Shown here: piece after piece, positions 1 to 9,647 of the stretch | Layout of the letters: each line of letters starts with the position of its first letter | How positions within the stretch are numbered: the first letter of the stretch is position 1 | Assembly: GCF_013385825.1 (NCBI RefSeq) | Contig: NZ_JACAPG010000002.1 | Coordinates: 528,807 to 592,806, forward strand | DNA from: Pseudomonas reactans | GTDB lineage: Bacteria; Pseudomonadota; Gammaproteobacteria; Pseudomonadales; Pseudomonadaceae | DNA: 64,000 nt | Reading direction: 5' to 3' | The notes under the pieces: model-generated | What the model saw: only the letters and a program-made list of their open reading frames with translations | What the model was told of the DNA's origin: nothing | Database searches by the model: none | Translations under genes and position numbers: made by a program

Positions 1-546
1 CGTCCTGCGCAATCGTCTCGATTTGCACGACGAAGCGCGCCTGCACCAAGCCGAGCGGGAATTATCCGAAATCGCCGTAGGCAACCTCCCCCTCTTCCCA
101 CCGCCCTACGACCTCGACCGCTTGCAACACATCCACCACACCCTGTTCAGCGACCTCTACGACTGGGCCGGCGAATTGCGCAGCGTCAATATCCAGAAAG
201 GTGACACCCTGTTCTGCACCCCGGAACGCATCCCGCCGGAAGCGGCGAAGATCATCCGGCGCATGCATGAGGCCAACTGGTATGTCGGTGTGAGTCAGGC
301 TGAGCTGATTACGCAAATTGCCGAGGCCTACGGCGACCTCAACGTCATCCACCCCTTCCGCGAAGGCAACGGCCGGGCGCAACGGATCTTGTTCGAGCAG
401 ATCATCGTCAACGCCGGGTTTTCGGTGAACTGGTGGCTGGTGAAACATGGGCGTGGATACCGGCGAATATTGATGCGGTGGCGTGTGATTATCGGGGGTT
501 GGAGGTGATTTTTGAGCGGTGTGTGAGTCGGCCTGTCGGCAACTGA
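1..546 (+). pseudogene. Fic family protein, 5'-partial and frameshifted near its 3' end
   Basis: The reading frame is open from the left edge, so the true start lies outside the window. The protein carries the Fic signature HPFREGNGRAQR (codons around 350-385), the active loop that transfers AMP or another nucleotide-linked group to a target hydroxyl; the upstream YDWAGELR segment also fits the family. In frame 2 the ORF stops at 508 with an atypical basic tail. In frame 1, from about 442, the sequence continues as ETWAWIPANIDAVACDYRGL and ends at a TGA at 544-546, which looks like the normal Fic C-terminus. One missing base at about 439-443 would explain this. The Fic core is intact, so activity is possible, but the C-terminal helix is lost. 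A sequencing error is the alternative explanation. Confidence 0.78.
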
Positions 547-800
547 TCACACGCCAGCTCGCCGCACACCACTCACCTGTTTTGCTGTTAAGTCACTACA
601 AAAGGCAAATTCCGGAAAGCCCTGTAAGAAACCTCCATACGCCTCGACATCCCCTTCCGAAACTGCGTGAAACTCCTGCTCGCCCCTCTACAAAACTCAC
701 CTTTCTCTGACTGAAACTAGCACCCTTTCAACAGCCCCCGGCAAACACCTTTGAACATCGAAAGGACTCAACATATCGGCCATGGATCTACAGCTCTAGA

Positions 801-1445
801 GTGGCCAAGACGATGAGCGAATACACCCAGTGGATCTATCTGCTCCTCCTCCTCGCACTGGCCGCCATAATCGACAGGATAATAAAGTTGCCCGTACTCA
901 GAAGATGGGTTGGACTCTGCCTCTTGGTAACCGGCCCAGTACTTCTGTTTTATGCCACCTCATGGATCAGAGGTGCACAGCTTGAAAGTCTGCCGATAGT
1001 TGTCTTTGTGACAGGCATCGGGTTGTTGAGCACCCAGAATATCTATTGCAAAGTAAAAGCCAATCACCCACTCCTGCGTGCCCCCACCATGAACCTCGCT
1101 CCCAACTTCCCCGAAGACCCCGTCATGCAGCAACTCCTGCAACTGCTGCACGAAGAAATCGGCCTTCCCAAACACAAGACGATCCGCCTGCAAACCTCAA
1201 TCAACTTCGACCTCGGCTGCGACGGCAGTGAAGCCAAGCAACTGATGGAAGCACTGGAGCAGGAATTTGCGCTCGACCTGGGCGACTTCGACACTTATCG
1301 TTACTTCAACCCGCCGCTGTTCGATGTGTTTCTCAAACGCCGCGCCAAGGGGCGCGGCGAAAAAGTGCCGCTGACCCTCGGCATGCTCTACCTGGCCATC
1401 AAGACCCACAGCTGGGACACGCAGACGCTGGAAAACCTGAGCTAA
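801..1445 (+). CDS. Membrane protein with C-terminal DUF1493-like domain
   Basis: The first ~85 residues hold two or three hydrophobic segments (YLLLLLALAAII; VGLCLLVTGPVLLFYA; LPIVVFVTGIGLLS). The cytoplasmic part, about residues 105-200, has the pattern LLHEEIGLP...INFDLGCDGSEAKQLMEALEQEF...FDTYRYF, which resembles DUF1493, a small helical domain with an acyl-carrier-like look; this assignment is from memory of the family. The start taken is GTG at 801; an in-frame ATG at 813 (MSEYTQ) is equally plausible because neither has a strong ribosome binding site. It stands alone, followed immediately by a REP-type inverted repeat. Function unknown. Confidence 0.7.
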   Translation: MAKTMSEYTQWIYLLLLLALAAIIDRIIKLPVLRRWVGLCLLVTGPVLLFYATSWIRGAQLESLPIVVFVTGIGLLSTQNIYCKVKANHPLLRAPTMNLAPNFPEDPVMQQLLQLLHEEIGLPKHKTIRLQTSINFDLGCDGSEAKQLMEALEQEFALDLGDFDTYRYFNPPLFDVFLKRRAKGRGEKVPLTLGMLYLAIKTHSWDTQTLENLS

Positions 1446-1447
1446 CG

Positions 1448-1513
1448 GTAGGAGCCGGCTTGCCGGCGATGGCGGTCCTGAGGACCTCATCGCCGGCAAG
1501 CCGGGCTCCTACA
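1448..1513. repeat. REP-type inverted repeat (GCCGGC subfamily)
   Basis: Two arms of the GTAGGAGCCGGCTTG type face each other around a short spacer and can form a long hairpin. It lies directly after the stop of the DUF1493-like gene and reaches almost to the ribosome binding site of the DMT gene. First of ten related elements in the window. Confidence 0.9.
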
Positions 1514-1542
1514 GGAAATTGAGCCTTCGAAAAGGACCTTAC

Positions 1543-2406
1543 ATGGACGTAATGATGGGCCTGCTGGCCGCCCTGCTCTGGGGTGGTACGGATTTTCTCG
1601 TGGGCCTCAACGCCCGAGCCGTGGGCGTTAAACGCGCGGTGTATTTTGGCCAAGCCCTGGGCTTTGTGATCATGACCCTGCTGTTGGTCATTCTCCCAAG
1701 CTTGCTGTTCAAATCCCTCGATGCGCCGCTGAGCGTCTGGCTGCTGGGCGTCGCCGCCGCCCTGCTCACCGTCTCCGGCGCCCTGGCGCTGTCCAAGGCC
1801 TTCGCCCTTGGCAATGCCGCCATTGTCGCGCCACTGGTGACGTCCTACGGCGTGGTCACCACACTGCTGTCCTGGGCCAGCGGCGAGCACATCAGCCTGA
1901 CGCAACTGGGCTGCATCGCCGTGTGCGTGATCGGCGTGATCCTCTCCAGCATCCACAAGGACAACGGCGTCCCCCATAACAATCCGCGCCAGTCCATCGC
2001 CTACGCCATGCTCGCCGCTTTGCTGTACGGCACCAGCTTCTGGCTGCAAGGCCGCTACACCCTGCCCGCGCTGGGGCCGATCACCATGCTCTGGCTCGGT
2101 TACCTGGTGGGGCTGTGCGTATTGGTGGTGATGGTGCTAAAGATCAAGGACGGCCTGAAAATCCCACCGCTGAAAAACTGCGCAACGCTGACCGGTGCAA
2201 GCTTGATGAACCTGGGTGGGTTCTCGGCGTTTTCCTGGGGCGCGATGGCGGGGTCGGTGTCAGTGGTGACGGTGATCAGTACGTTGTCGGGCGGGATTGC
2301 GGCGATTCTGGGATTTGTGTTTTTCAAGGAGCGGTTGTCGGCGGTGCAGGTGTTGGGGGTTGTGTTGGTACTGGTCGGTGCGGTGGTTCTGCACATCGCC
2401 GACTAA
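1543..2406 (+). CDS. DMT-family (EamA) transporter
   Basis: A 287-residue integral membrane protein with about ten hydrophobic helices in two EamA-like halves (residues ~1-135 and ~150-285). The N-terminus MDVMMGLLAALLWGGTDFLVG and the C-terminal GFVFFKERLSAVQVLG.VLVLVG stretch are typical of drug/metabolite exporters of this superfamily. ATG at 1543 was chosen because AAAAGGA ends 7 bases upstream; an upstream in-frame TTG has no such site. The substrate cannot be predicted. The gene is followed by a strong bidirectional terminator shared with pckA. Confidence 0.88.
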   Translation: MDVMMGLLAALLWGGTDFLVGLNARAVGVKRAVYFGQALGFVIMTLLLVILPSLLFKSLDAPLSVWLLGVAAALLTVSGALALSKAFALGNAAIVAPLVTSYGVVTTLLSWASGEHISLTQLGCIAVCVIGVILSSIHKDNGVPHNNPRQSIAYAMLAALLYGTSFWLQGRYTLPALGPITMLWLGYLVGLCVLVVMVLKIKDGLKIPPLKNCATLTGASLMNLGGFSAFSWGAMAGSVSVVTVISTLSGGIAAILGFVFFKERLSAVQVLGVVLVLVGAVVLHIAD

Positions 2407-2417
2407 GCGTTCGCGCA

Positions 2418-2449
2418 CAAAAAAGCCGCCCACAAGAGGCGGCTTTTTC
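2418..2449. terminator. Bidirectional rho-independent terminator
   Basis: GCCGCC...GGCGGC stem with a short loop, flanked by A6 on the left and T5 on the right, sits between the converging ends of the DMT gene (+) and pckA (-). It can serve both transcripts. Confidence 0.9.
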
Positions 2450-2463
2450 ACAACGCTCGAATC

Positions 2464-4005
2464 TTACAACTTAGGACCCGCAGCCTTGATCGCATCGCTC
2501 ACTTCAAACTTCTTGAAGTTCTCGATGAACAGACCCGCCAGCGCCTTCGCCGCTTCGTCGTAGGCAGCCTTGTCAGCCCAGGTGTTACGTGGGTTCAACA
2601 GGCCTGTCTCAACGCCCGGAACGGCCAGTGGCACGTCGAGGTTGATGGTGTCGAGGTGTTCGGTTTCTACACCGATCAACGCGCCGCTCTGGATCGCTGC
2701 GATGACGCCGCGAGTGGTCGGGATGTTGAAGCGGTTGCCGACGCCGTAGCCGCCGCCGGTCCAGCCGGTGTTGACCAGGTAAACCTTGGAGCCGAAGCCA
2801 CGGATGCGCTTGATCAGCAGCTCTGCGTATTCGCCAGCCGGGCGCGGGAAGAACGGTGCGCCGAAGCAGGTGGAGAAGGTCGATTTGATGCCGCCGCCGG
2901 AACCCATTTCGGTCGAGCCCACCAGTGCGGTGTAGCCGGACAGGAAGTGGTAGGCCGCTTGTTCTTCGCTGAGGATCGACACAGGCGGCAGTACGCCGGT
3001 CAGGTCGCAGGTCAGGAAGATTACCGCGTTTGGCTCGCCGCCCAGGTTCTTCTCGGAACGCTTGGCAACGTGCTCCAGCGGGTAGGCGGCGCGGCTGTTC
3101 TGGGTCAGGCTGACGTTGGTGTAGTCGGCGTGCTTGGCCTCGTCGATCACCACGTTTTCCAGCACAGCGCCGTGCTTGATGGCTTTCCAGATGACCGGCT
3201 CGTTCTTCTCGGACAGGTCGATGCACTTGGCATAGCAACCGCCTTCGATGTTGAACACCACGCCTTCGCCCCAGCCGTGTTCGTCGTCACCGATCAGGTA
3301 ACGGCTTTCGTCGGCGGACAGGGTGGTTTTACCGGTGCCCGACAGACCGAAGAACAGGGTCACGTCGCCTGCTTCGCCGATGTTGGCGGCGCAGTGCATT
3401 GGCAGCACGTCGGAAGCCGGCAGCAGGAAGTTCTGCACCGAGAACATGGCTTTTTTCATTTCACCGGCGTAACGCATGCCGGCGATCAGCACTTTCTTCT
3501 GGGCGAAGTTGAGGATCACGCAACCGTCGGAGTTGGTGCCGTCACGCTCTGGCACGCATTCGAAGTTGGCCACGTTGAGCACTTGCCACTCTTCACGACC
3601 GGCCGGGTTGTACTGGGCCGGGTTGATGAACAGGCAACGACCGAACAGGTTCTGCCAGGCAGTCTGGGTAGTCATTTTCACGGCCAGGTAGTGGTCTTCG
3701 GCAGCCCCTACGTGAACATGGGAAACGAAATGCTCTTGCGCGTTGTTGAAGGCCTCGACGCGAGCCCACAGGGCATCGAACTTGTCGGCCGGGAACTTGC
3801 GGTTGATCGGGCCCCAGGCGATGGAAGCCTGGGTGGAAGGCTCTTCAACGATGAAACGGTCGACCGGCGAACGGCCAGTACGGTGACCGGTTTCGACGAC
3901 CAGCGCGCCAGTATCGGCGAGCACGCCTTCACCACGCTGCAGGGCTTCTTTAACCAGATCGTCAACACTCAGATCGGTGTATACGGCGTTGTTGGCTTGC
4001 GTCAT
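2464..4005 (-). CDS. pckA: Phosphoenolpyruvate carboxykinase (ATP)
   Basis: At 513 residues this is the usual length of the bacterial ATP-dependent enzyme, which converts oxaloacetate plus ATP to phosphoenolpyruvate, the first committed step of gluconeogenesis. The P-loop GLSGTGKTT, the following [21 protein letters not shown] segment with metal- and substrate-binding residues, the N-terminal [10 protein letters not shown] substrate-binding motif and the C-terminal [10 protein letters not shown] all match the family. Start ATG at 4005 follows a plausible GGGGAAC ribosome binding site. Monocistronic, with hslO transcribed in the same direction upstream; about 180 bp between them holds no gene. 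Confidence 0.98.
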   Translation of the reverse strand: MTQANNAVYTDLSVDDLVKEALQRGEGVLADTGALVVETGHRTGRSPVDRFIVEEPSTQASIAWGPINRKFPADKFDALWARVEAFNNAQEHFVSHVHVGAAEDHYLAVKMTTQTAWQNLFGRCLFINPAQYNPAGREEWQVLNVANFECVPERDGTNSDGCVILNFAQKKVLIAGMRYAGEMKKAMFSVQNFLLPASDVLPMHCAANIGEAGDVTLFFGLSGTGKTTLSADESRYLIGDDEHGWGEGVVFNIEGGCYAKCIDLSEKNEPVIWKAIKHGAVLENVVIDEAKHADYTNVSLTQNSRAAYPLEHVAKRSEKNLGGEPNAVIFLTCDLTGVLPPVSILSEEQAAYHFLSGYTALVGSTEMGSGGGIKSTFSTCFGAPFFPRPAGEYAELLIKRIRGFGSKVYLVNTGWTGGGYGVGNRFNIPTTRGVIAAIQSGALIGVETEHLDTINLDVPLAVPGVETGLLNPRNTWADKAAYDEAAKALAGLFIENFKKFEVSDAIKAAGPKL

Positions 4006-4184
4006 GAGGTTCCCCGTCGGCCTATGGCCGAGTGCTCCAAACGTTTTGTAGTAGAAAGTTGCGCACTACTACCGCGAAAAAAGTGGGCCGGATTATGCCA
4101 GAAAAGCCCAAAAAGAGTAGGGCCCTCCCGTCAGAACTGCGCTAATCCGGCGTTTGTCAGGTGATTTACCTGTGCTTAAACGTT

Positions 4185-5087
4185 TTAGTGGCGGGTGTCG
4201 GAAGGGGTGTCGATGCCTGCGCCGGCGAACAATTGGGCGACATCGGCCGCATCGAACAGGTAGCGCTCGTTGCAGAACTGGCAGTCGATCTCGATATGGC
4301 CGCCGTGCTCTACCACCAGGTTTTGCGCATCTTCCAGGCCGAGGCTGACCAAAGCATTGGCCGAGCGCTCGCGCGAGCAGCTGCAATTGAAGTGCAGGCC
4401 TTGTGCGTCAAACAGTCGCACGGCTTCTTCGTGGTACAGGCGATGCAGGATGGTTTCGTTGTCCAGGCCCAGTTGCTCTTCAGCGGTGAGGGTGCCGGCC
4501 AAGGCCGTCAGCTTGCGCCAGCTGTCGGTGCGATCGTCTTCGTCCTTGATGCGATCGGGCGGCAGTTGCTGCAACAGCATGCCGCGGGCGCGCTTGCCAT
4601 CGGCGTTGAGCCAGAATTTGGTGCCGACCTGCTGGGACATCACGAAGTAGTTGGTGAAGCAGTCCGACAGGGTTTCGCCGTCCAAGTCGACGATGCCTTG
4701 GTAGCGCTGGCCTTCGGTCGGATCGACGGTAATCGCCAGCACGCCGTTGGCCATCAGGTCGGACAAGGTGGCGTCCGGGGCAATCTGGTCGGCTTCGTAA
4801 CGGGCCAAACCACGGATTTCGCGCTCGCTGGAGCATTCGATCATCAGCATCGGCACCGGGCCTTCGGAGCGAGCCTGCAAGATCAGCAACCCGTCGAATT
4901 TCATGGTGCCCACCAGCAGCGCCGCCGCCGCCATCAGTTCGCCGAGCAGTTGCGCGACCGGCTCCGGATAGGGGTGCTTGGCGAGGACTTCGGCATAGCT
5001 GCGCTCCAGCGAGACCAGCTCGCCGCGGGCGTCGCTCTCGTCAAAGATGAAGCGTTGGGTGAAGTCGGTATCCGGTAGATCAGTCAT
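4185..5087 (-). CDS. hslO: Hsp33 redox-regulated holdase chaperone
   Basis: A cytoplasmic chaperone of 300 residues, activated by oxidation. The N-terminal domain matches Hsp33 ([14 protein letters not shown], then [16 protein letters not shown] and KFDGLLILQ). The C-terminal redox switch holds the four zinc-binding cysteines as NCSCSRER (CxC) and CQFCNERY (CxxC). ATG at 5087 ([13 protein letters not shown]) fits the known N-terminus better than an upstream in-frame TTG at 5114. Neighbours pckA downstream and hslR upstream on the same strand, with the PAP2 gene between on the other strand, match the conserved Pseudomonas order. Confidence 0.96.
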   Translation of the reverse strand: MTDLPDTDFTQRFIFDESDARGELVSLERSYAEVLAKHPYPEPVAQLLGELMAAAALLVGTMKFDGLLILQARSEGPVPMLMIECSSEREIRGLARYEADQIAPDATLSDLMANGVLAITVDPTEGQRYQGIVDLDGETLSDCFTNYFVMSQQVGTKFWLNADGKRARGMLLQQLPPDRIKDEDDRTDSWRKLTALAGTLTAEEQLGLDNETILHRLYHEEAVRLFDAQGLHFNCSCSRERSANALVSLGLEDAQNLVVEHGGHIEIDCQFCNERYLFDAADVAQLFAGAGIDTPSDTRH

Positions 5088-5191
5088 AGGTCTGGGTATC
5101 TGAATTGATGACAAATTGATTACAAGGTTTATAGAATAAAACGCTTTAGCACCGTTTTGGTGCGGTTTTCTGGAGCCGTGGGGGACAGTTT

Positions 5192-5992
5192 ATGAACAAT
5201 CCGGGTTTGTTCCAAGCCAAGTGGAACCTCGGGCGATGGGCCTTTTGCAATCTACTGGCTGTCGGGCTGCTGTGTTTCTGGCTGTGGCCCACGGGCCAGA
5301 TGCTGTGTGTGCTTTTCGACGAGTGGCTGTTTCATCTGCTCAATGACCCGCTGGCCAGCAACTCGACCTGGCTGCATGTATGGGCTGTCGCCAGTTTGCG
5401 ACCGTTTGATGCGGTGGTCGGGGTTATCCTGCTGACGCTGTTGATTCGCGGCGACTGGGTCTTCAAGGCCGTGCAAGTACGCCAGGCGCTGTTCGGTTTT
5501 ATCGGCATTCTGCTGCTGTTGCTGTTTATCCGCATGCTGTTTTCCAAATTCGCGGCGCACATGGGCTGGCAGCACAGTAGCCCGTCAATGGTGATCAGCG
5601 GAGCGATTCAGATGAGCGACTACTTCCCGGGGCTGGAGAAGACCTGGGAGTTGAAGGACCGTTCGAGCCAGAGTTTTCCAGGGGATCACGCGTCGGTGCT
5701 ATTGATCTGGGGGATGTTCATGACGGTATTCGCCCAGCGCATCGGCCAGGTGCTGGTGATCTGGGGCCTGGCGCTGCTGTTCATGATGCCGCGCCTGGTG
5801 GCGGGTGCGCATTGGGGCCAGGACGATTACATTGGCGGGGTGTTGCTGGCGCTGTTGGCGTTGGGATGGGGGTATTACACGCCGTTCGCGGCGAAGGTTT
5901 CGAGTGGGTTGTTGCGGGCGACGGCGCCGGTGTTTGGGCTGCTTCAACACGTGCCGCTGATCAGTCGACTGAGTGTGGTTCACCCAGCGTGA
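5192..5992 (+). CDS. PAP2-superfamily membrane phosphatase/phosphotransferase
   Basis: A 266-residue protein with about six membrane helices and the three PAP2 catalytic blocks: KDRSSQSFPGDHAS (blocks 1-2, with the catalytic His in GDHAS) and RLVAGAHWGQDD (block 3, Arg-x5-His-x3-Asp). Enzymes of this class remove or transfer phosphate from lipid substrates on the periplasmic face; undecaprenyl pyrophosphate or lipid A (LpxT type) are candidates, but the sequence alone does not settle it. It is divergent from hslO; the 100-bp AT-rich gap probably holds both promoters. Confidence 0.85.
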   Translation: MNNPGLFQAKWNLGRWAFCNLLAVGLLCFWLWPTGQMLCVLFDEWLFHLLNDPLASNSTWLHVWAVASLRPFDAVVGVILLTLLIRGDWVFKAVQVRQALFGFIGILLLLLFIRMLFSKFAAHMGWQHSSPSMVISGAIQMSDYFPGLEKTWELKDRSSQSFPGDHASVLLIWGMFMTVFAQRIGQVLVIWGLALLFMMPRLVAGAHWGQDDYIGGVLLALLALGWGYYTPFAAKVSSGLLRATAPVFGLLQHVPLISRLSVVHPA

Positions 5993-6031
5993 TGGCCAAG
6001 GGTGAGGGAGCTTGCTCCCTCACTGTCGCCG

Positions 6032-6439
6032 TCAATCATCATTGCCACTGCCGCGAAACTTGAACAGATCACGGCGCTGCTTCTTGCTCGGTTTACCATC
6101 GGTAGTCATGCCTGTGGCACCGGCCTTGCGCATCGCTGCTGCATTTTCACGCTTGGCGATGCTGGCTTCGGTCTCGGTGTACAACGCCTGTGCTTCAGGC
6201 GCACCACGGCGCACGATGGAAAGCGCCTGAACCACGACCGTCTTTTCATCAAACCCAACACGAATCTGGAACTCATCCCCGACACGCGGTTCTTTGCCCG
6301 GCTTGCAGCGCTCGCCACGATGGTGCACCTTGCCGCTCTCGATGGCAGCCTTGGCCAGCGCACGGGTTTTATAGAAACGCGCGGCCCATAGCCACTTGTC
6401 CAATCGGACCTTTTCTTCCTCTTCCTGCTTTTGAGCCAC
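6032..6439 (-). CDS. hslR: Heat shock protein 15, S4-domain RNA-binding protein
   Basis: The 135-residue product begins with the S4 fold VRLDKWLWAARFYKTRALAKAAIESGKVHHRGERCKPG, the hallmark of HslR, which binds free 50S subunits carrying stalled nascent chains after heat shock. A basic C-terminal tail (KPSKKQRRDLFKFRG) follows. The GTG at 6439 was chosen because GAGGA lies 6 bases upstream; an in-frame TTG at 6469 is a weaker alternative. It is convergent with the PAP2 gene, 40 bp apart. Confidence 0.93.
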   Translation of the reverse strand: MAQKQEEEEKVRLDKWLWAARFYKTRALAKAAIESGKVHHRGERCKPGKEPRVGDEFQIRVGFDEKTVVVQALSIVRRGAPEAQALYTETEASIAKRENAAAMRKAGATGMTTDGKPSKKQRRDLFKFRGSGNDD

Positions 6440-6638
6440 TTGAATTCCTCGTTCTGAAAAATGTCGCAACCTTACTCTTGAAACCCTTCAACGCATAAAC
6501 CTCAAGGCTCACCTAAGATACGCCAGGAACATCCAGTTTTGCGTGCCTTGCCCAAGCCTCCAGTGATTATTGAAGCTTGAGAGATATCTGTCGCCATTTG
6601 CCGATTATTCTGCGTGAATACCGCGAATTCGGCACCTA

Positions 6639-6671
6639 GCCATCAGTGATGGCAGGGGATTGTCACAATCC
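6639..6671. promoter_or_regulatory. Two adjacent short perfect inverted repeats upstream of the protease-rimK pair
   Basis: GCCATCAGTGATGGC (6639-6653) and GGATTGTCACAATCC (6657-6671) are each 7-1-7 perfect palindromes separated by three bases, in the leader of the protease-rimK operon. They could be operator half-sites or a leader RNA structure; no known binding consensus is recognised. Confidence 0.35.
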
Positions 6672-6736
6672 GTGAGCAGTTGGACGTTACTGTCCTCGAC
6701 AACTACGAAACATTTCTGAAATGCCGGTTATCCATA

Positions 6737-7219
6737 TTGAAGACATTTGACCATTTGACCGTTGTGGGTCTGCGTGAGTGGGTGGCACTTCCCGACTTGG
6801 GAGTGGCAGGCCTGCGCGCAAAGATCGACACCGGTGCCAGCACCTCAAGCCTGCACGCTACCGATATCGAGCCATTTGAGCGCGACGGTGAGAAGTGGGT
6901 GCGCTTTACCGCGCACCTGGGCAGCGTTGTGCAACTGCGTCACCGCCGCTGCGAAGCGCCCCTGGTGACGATGAAAACCATCAAGAGCTCCAACGGGCAT
7001 GCGCAGGTGCGCTATGTCATCAGCACCACCCTGGCACTCGGTGATCGGGTATGGCGGGTGGAGTTCACCCTGGCCTGCCGCAAAGCCATGCGTTACCGGC
7101 TGTTGCTGGGTTCCAAAGCCTTGATTGACGGCCAACTGGTGGTCAATCCCGGCATCAAGTACGTTCAAGACAAGCCGGTGTTCCCGGTCTCTACTCTTTC
7201 TGTCCCAGGTGCTGCATGA
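6737..7219 (+). CDS. Retropepsin-like ATP-dependent zinc protease family protein (RimK-associated)
   Basis: The protein (160 residues from TTG 6737) has the aspartic-protease-like motif [14 protein letters not shown] near residues 20-35 and the [16 protein letters not shown] segment typical of the family often labelled ATP-dependent zinc protease (DUF785/RimB-like). Such genes regularly sit beside rimK, where the product may trim poly-glutamate added to protein S6; this is family-based inference. The start is uncertain: TTG 6737 ([14 protein letters not shown]) matches the family N-terminus, while an upstream TTG at 6680 would add 19 unlike residues. The stop overlaps the rimK start by 4 bases (ATGA), so the two are translationally coupled. 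Confidence 0.85.
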   Translation: MKTFDHLTVVGLREWVALPDLGVAGLRAKIDTGASTSSLHATDIEPFERDGEKWVRFTAHLGSVVQLRHRRCEAPLVTMKTIKSSNGHAQVRYVISTTLALGDRVWRVEFTLACRKAMRYRLLLGSKALIDGQLVVNPGIKYVQDKPVFPVSTLSVPGAA

Positions 7220-8121
7220 AGATTGCTGTGCTGTCGCGAAACCCGCGTCTGTATTCCACCCGCCGCCTGGTTGAGGCCGGCACCGAACGTGGCCACGAAA
7301 TGGTGGTGATCGACACGTTGCGTGCCTATATGAACATTGCCAGCCACAAGCCGCAGATCCACTACCGGGGCAAACCGCTGGAGGGGTTTGATGCCGTGAT
7401 CCCACGCATCGGCGCCTCGGTGACGTTCTATGGCTGCGCGGTGTTGCGCCAGTTCGAAATGATGGGGGTGTTTCCCCTCAATGAGTCGGTCGCCATCGCC
7501 CGTTCACGGGACAAGTTGCGCTCGCTGCAGTTGCTGTCGCGCCGAGGTATCGGCCTGCCGGTGACGGGCTTTGCCCACTCCCCCGACGACATCCCCGACC
7601 TGATCGACATGGTCAATGGTGCGCCGCTGGTGATCAAGGTGCTGGAAGGCACCCAGGGTATCGGCGTGGTGCTGTGTGAAACCGCGACAGCGGCCGAATC
7701 CGTGATCGAGGCGTTCATGGGCCTCAAGCAGAACATCATGGTGCAGGAATACATCAAGGAAGCCGGCGGTGCGGATATCCGCTGCTTCGTGGTGGGCGAC
7801 AAGGTGATTGCAGCGATGAAGCGCCAGGCCAAGCCAGGGGAGTTCCGCTCCAACCTGCACCGTGGCGGCAGCGCCAGCCTGATCAAGATCACCCCGGAAG
7901 AACGCATGACCGCACTGCGGGCAGCCAAGGTGATGGGGTTGAGTGTGGCGGGTGTGGATATTCTGCGCTCCAATCACGGGCCGCTGGTAATGGAGGTGAA
8001 TTCGTCACCGGGCCTCGAAGGCATTGAAACCACCACCGGCAAGGACGTGGCGGGGATCATCATTCAGCATCTGGAGAAGAATGGTGGGCCGAATATGACC
8101 AGGACCAAGGGTAAGGGCTAA
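7216..8121 (+). CDS. rimK: Ribosomal protein S6 modification enzyme, ATP-grasp glutamate ligase
   Basis: A 301-residue cytosolic ligase that adds glutamates to the C-terminus of ribosomal protein S6. N-terminal [20 protein letters not shown], the ATP-grasp signature [16 protein letters not shown] and the metal-binding C-terminal [23 protein letters not shown] are all typical. Length is that of the E. coli enzyme. The start ATG overlaps the upstream protease stop by 4 bases. The gene is followed by a REP-type inverted repeat before the convergent envZ. Confidence 0.97.
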   Translation: MKIAVLSRNPRLYSTRRLVEAGTERGHEMVVIDTLRAYMNIASHKPQIHYRGKPLEGFDAVIPRIGASVTFYGCAVLRQFEMMGVFPLNESVAIARSRDKLRSLQLLSRRGIGLPVTGFAHSPDDIPDLIDMVNGAPLVIKVLEGTQGIGVVLCETATAAESVIEAFMGLKQNIMVQEYIKEAGGADIRCFVVGDKVIAAMKRQAKPGEFRSNLHRGGSASLIKITPEERMTALRAAKVMGLSVAGVDILRSNHGPLVMEVNSSPGLEGIETTTGKDVAGIIIQHLEKNGGPNMTRTKGKG

Positions 8122-8124
8122 AAA

Positions 8125-8198
8125 GTGCGGGAGCTGGCTTGCCTGCGATAGCTATAGTGGATTCACCATCGCCATCGCAGGCAAGCCAGCTCCCACAT
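8125..8198. repeat. REP-type inverted repeat (variant with GCCTGCGAT core)
   Basis: Arms GGGAGCTGGCTTGCCTGCGAT and the reverse complement lie 25 bases apart between the converging rimK (+) and envZ (-). Same architecture as the other elements but with a divergent stem; may serve as a terminator for both genes. Confidence 0.85.
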
Positions 8199-8216
8199 TT
8201 GATGATTTGGGTTTTT

Positions 8217-9530
8217 TCAGACCGCATCTCTAGGCAACATCAACCCAAGCGGCAAACGCACCCGCGCCTCCAGGCCACCCTCTTCGCGATTGCGCAGCTC
8301 AACATTGCCACCATGCATCGAGGCAATCCGCCGCACAATCGCCAACCCCAAGCCAGTCCCCTTGCCACCCCGGGCACGGTCACCACGGGTGAACGGGTTG
8401 AAGATGCCTTCCAACTCATCCGGGTCGATGCCAGCGCCCCGGTCCATCACGCTCAGCACCACATAAGGCGCAGCACTGTCGCCGGACACATAAGCCGCCA
8501 CTTCCACATCGGAACCGGCGTGATGCAAGGCATTGCCGATCAGGTTGTTCAACAGGCGCTTCATCGACACCCGACGCAATGCAAACGGCTGGATCGGCTC
8601 CAGGCGCATACGCACCTGCTCGCCATTCTGGTTGTAGGGTGCAACCACCTCACGCACCAGGTCTGTCAGGTCGACTTCCTCCACCACCTCATCACGGCCA
8701 TCGCGAATAAACGCCAGGAACTGGTCAAGGATCGCGTCCATGTCTTCGATGTCGCGGACCATGTCGTCGGTAAGATCGCTGTGGTTGCCCATCAACTCCA
8801 GAGACAAGCGCAGTCGCGTCAACGGCGTGCGCAAGTCATGGGAGACTCCCGCCAGCATCAGCTCGCGCTCGCGTCCGGCCTGTTCGACATCTTCCGCCAT
8901 CTGGTTGAACGCGCCGTACACCTCGGTCATCTCACTGGGCGTGTCGCTGACCGGCAAACGCACACTGCGCCCCTGGCCCAATTGACGGGCGGCAAACACC
9001 AGGCGTTTTAGAGGTTGATTGAGCTGCCGCACGAAAATCCACGCCGAGGCCGTTGAAAGCAAACCGATCGCCAGGAACCAGCCCAAGACGTTCCAGATCT
9101 TCTGCCCCCGCAGCGGATGCGGGTACAGCGGCACTTTCAACCAATCTTCGCCCAGGCTTGGCGCACGCACCCACAAGGCTGGCGACACATGCATACGCAG
9201 CCGCACCTCGGTGTCCTCACCCAGTTCGGCCTGCATCTGGCGTTGGTAGATTTCACTGTAGGGCCAATGCTGCTCGCCCTCTGGCACACCTGCACCGGCG
9301 ACGCGCACCAGGGTCGCGGCCTTGGCGATCTTCTCGCGGTTCTCAGGGTCTGCCGCCCAATAGGCGCGCAGCGTCAGGGCGACACCGTGGCTGTATTGCC
9401 GGTCCACCAGCACGTCCTCGTTCATCAACAGATAAACCAGTGTGAGTGCCTTGGAGAACAGAACGACTATCAGCACCAGCCAAAGGGTGCGGGAGAAGAA
9501 ACTTTGGGGGAACCACAGCGGGGTTTTCAT
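8217..9530 (-). CDS. envZ: EnvZ/AmgS-type sensor histidine kinase
   Basis: 437 residues. TM1 at ~15-37, periplasmic sensor ~38-146, TM2 ~147-169, HAMP ~170-222, then the HisKA box LAGVSHDLRTPLTRL with the phospho-accepting His231, and the ATPase with N box LLNNLIGNALHHA, DRGAGIDP and GKGTGLGLAI. It pairs with the OmpR-type regulator upstream. In P. aeruginosa the orthologous pair at this locus is AmgRS, which answers membrane stress and affects aminoglycoside tolerance; that role is carried over from position and similarity. A 117-bp gap separates it from the regulator gene. Confidence 0.94.
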   Translation of the reverse strand: MKTPLWFPQSFFSRTLWLVLIVVLFSKALTLVYLLMNEDVLVDRQYSHGVALTLRAYWAADPENREKIAKAATLVRVAGAGVPEGEQHWPYSEIYQRQMQAELGEDTEVRLRMHVSPALWVRAPSLGEDWLKVPLYPHPLRGQKIWNVLGWFLAIGLLSTASAWIFVRQLNQPLKRLVFAARQLGQGRSVRLPVSDTPSEMTEVYGAFNQMAEDVEQAGRERELMLAGVSHDLRTPLTRLRLSLELMGNHSDLTDDMVRDIEDMDAILDQFLAFIRDGRDEVVEEVDLTDLVREVVAPYNQNGEQVRMRLEPIQPFALRRVSMKRLLNNLIGNALHHAGSDVEVAAYVSGDSAAPYVVLSVMDRGAGIDPDELEGIFNPFTRGDRARGGKGTGLGLAIVRRIASMHGGNVELRNREEGGLEARVRLPLGLMLPRDAV

Positions 9531-9647
9531 AGAAGACTGCTAGATACCTTGCAGAAACGAGCGGCGCTCGCAGAATTGCAGACGCCGGACATCCCGTCGA
9601 CCCTCATGGAGTCAAACGCCAGGATGCCCGCGTCTGCAAATCACCGG

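Noticed and set aside
2656..4164. Long open frame (502 codons) antisense to pckA
   Set aside because: It mirrors the codon bias of the GC-rich pckA gene, has no domain pattern, and pckA itself is unmistakable.
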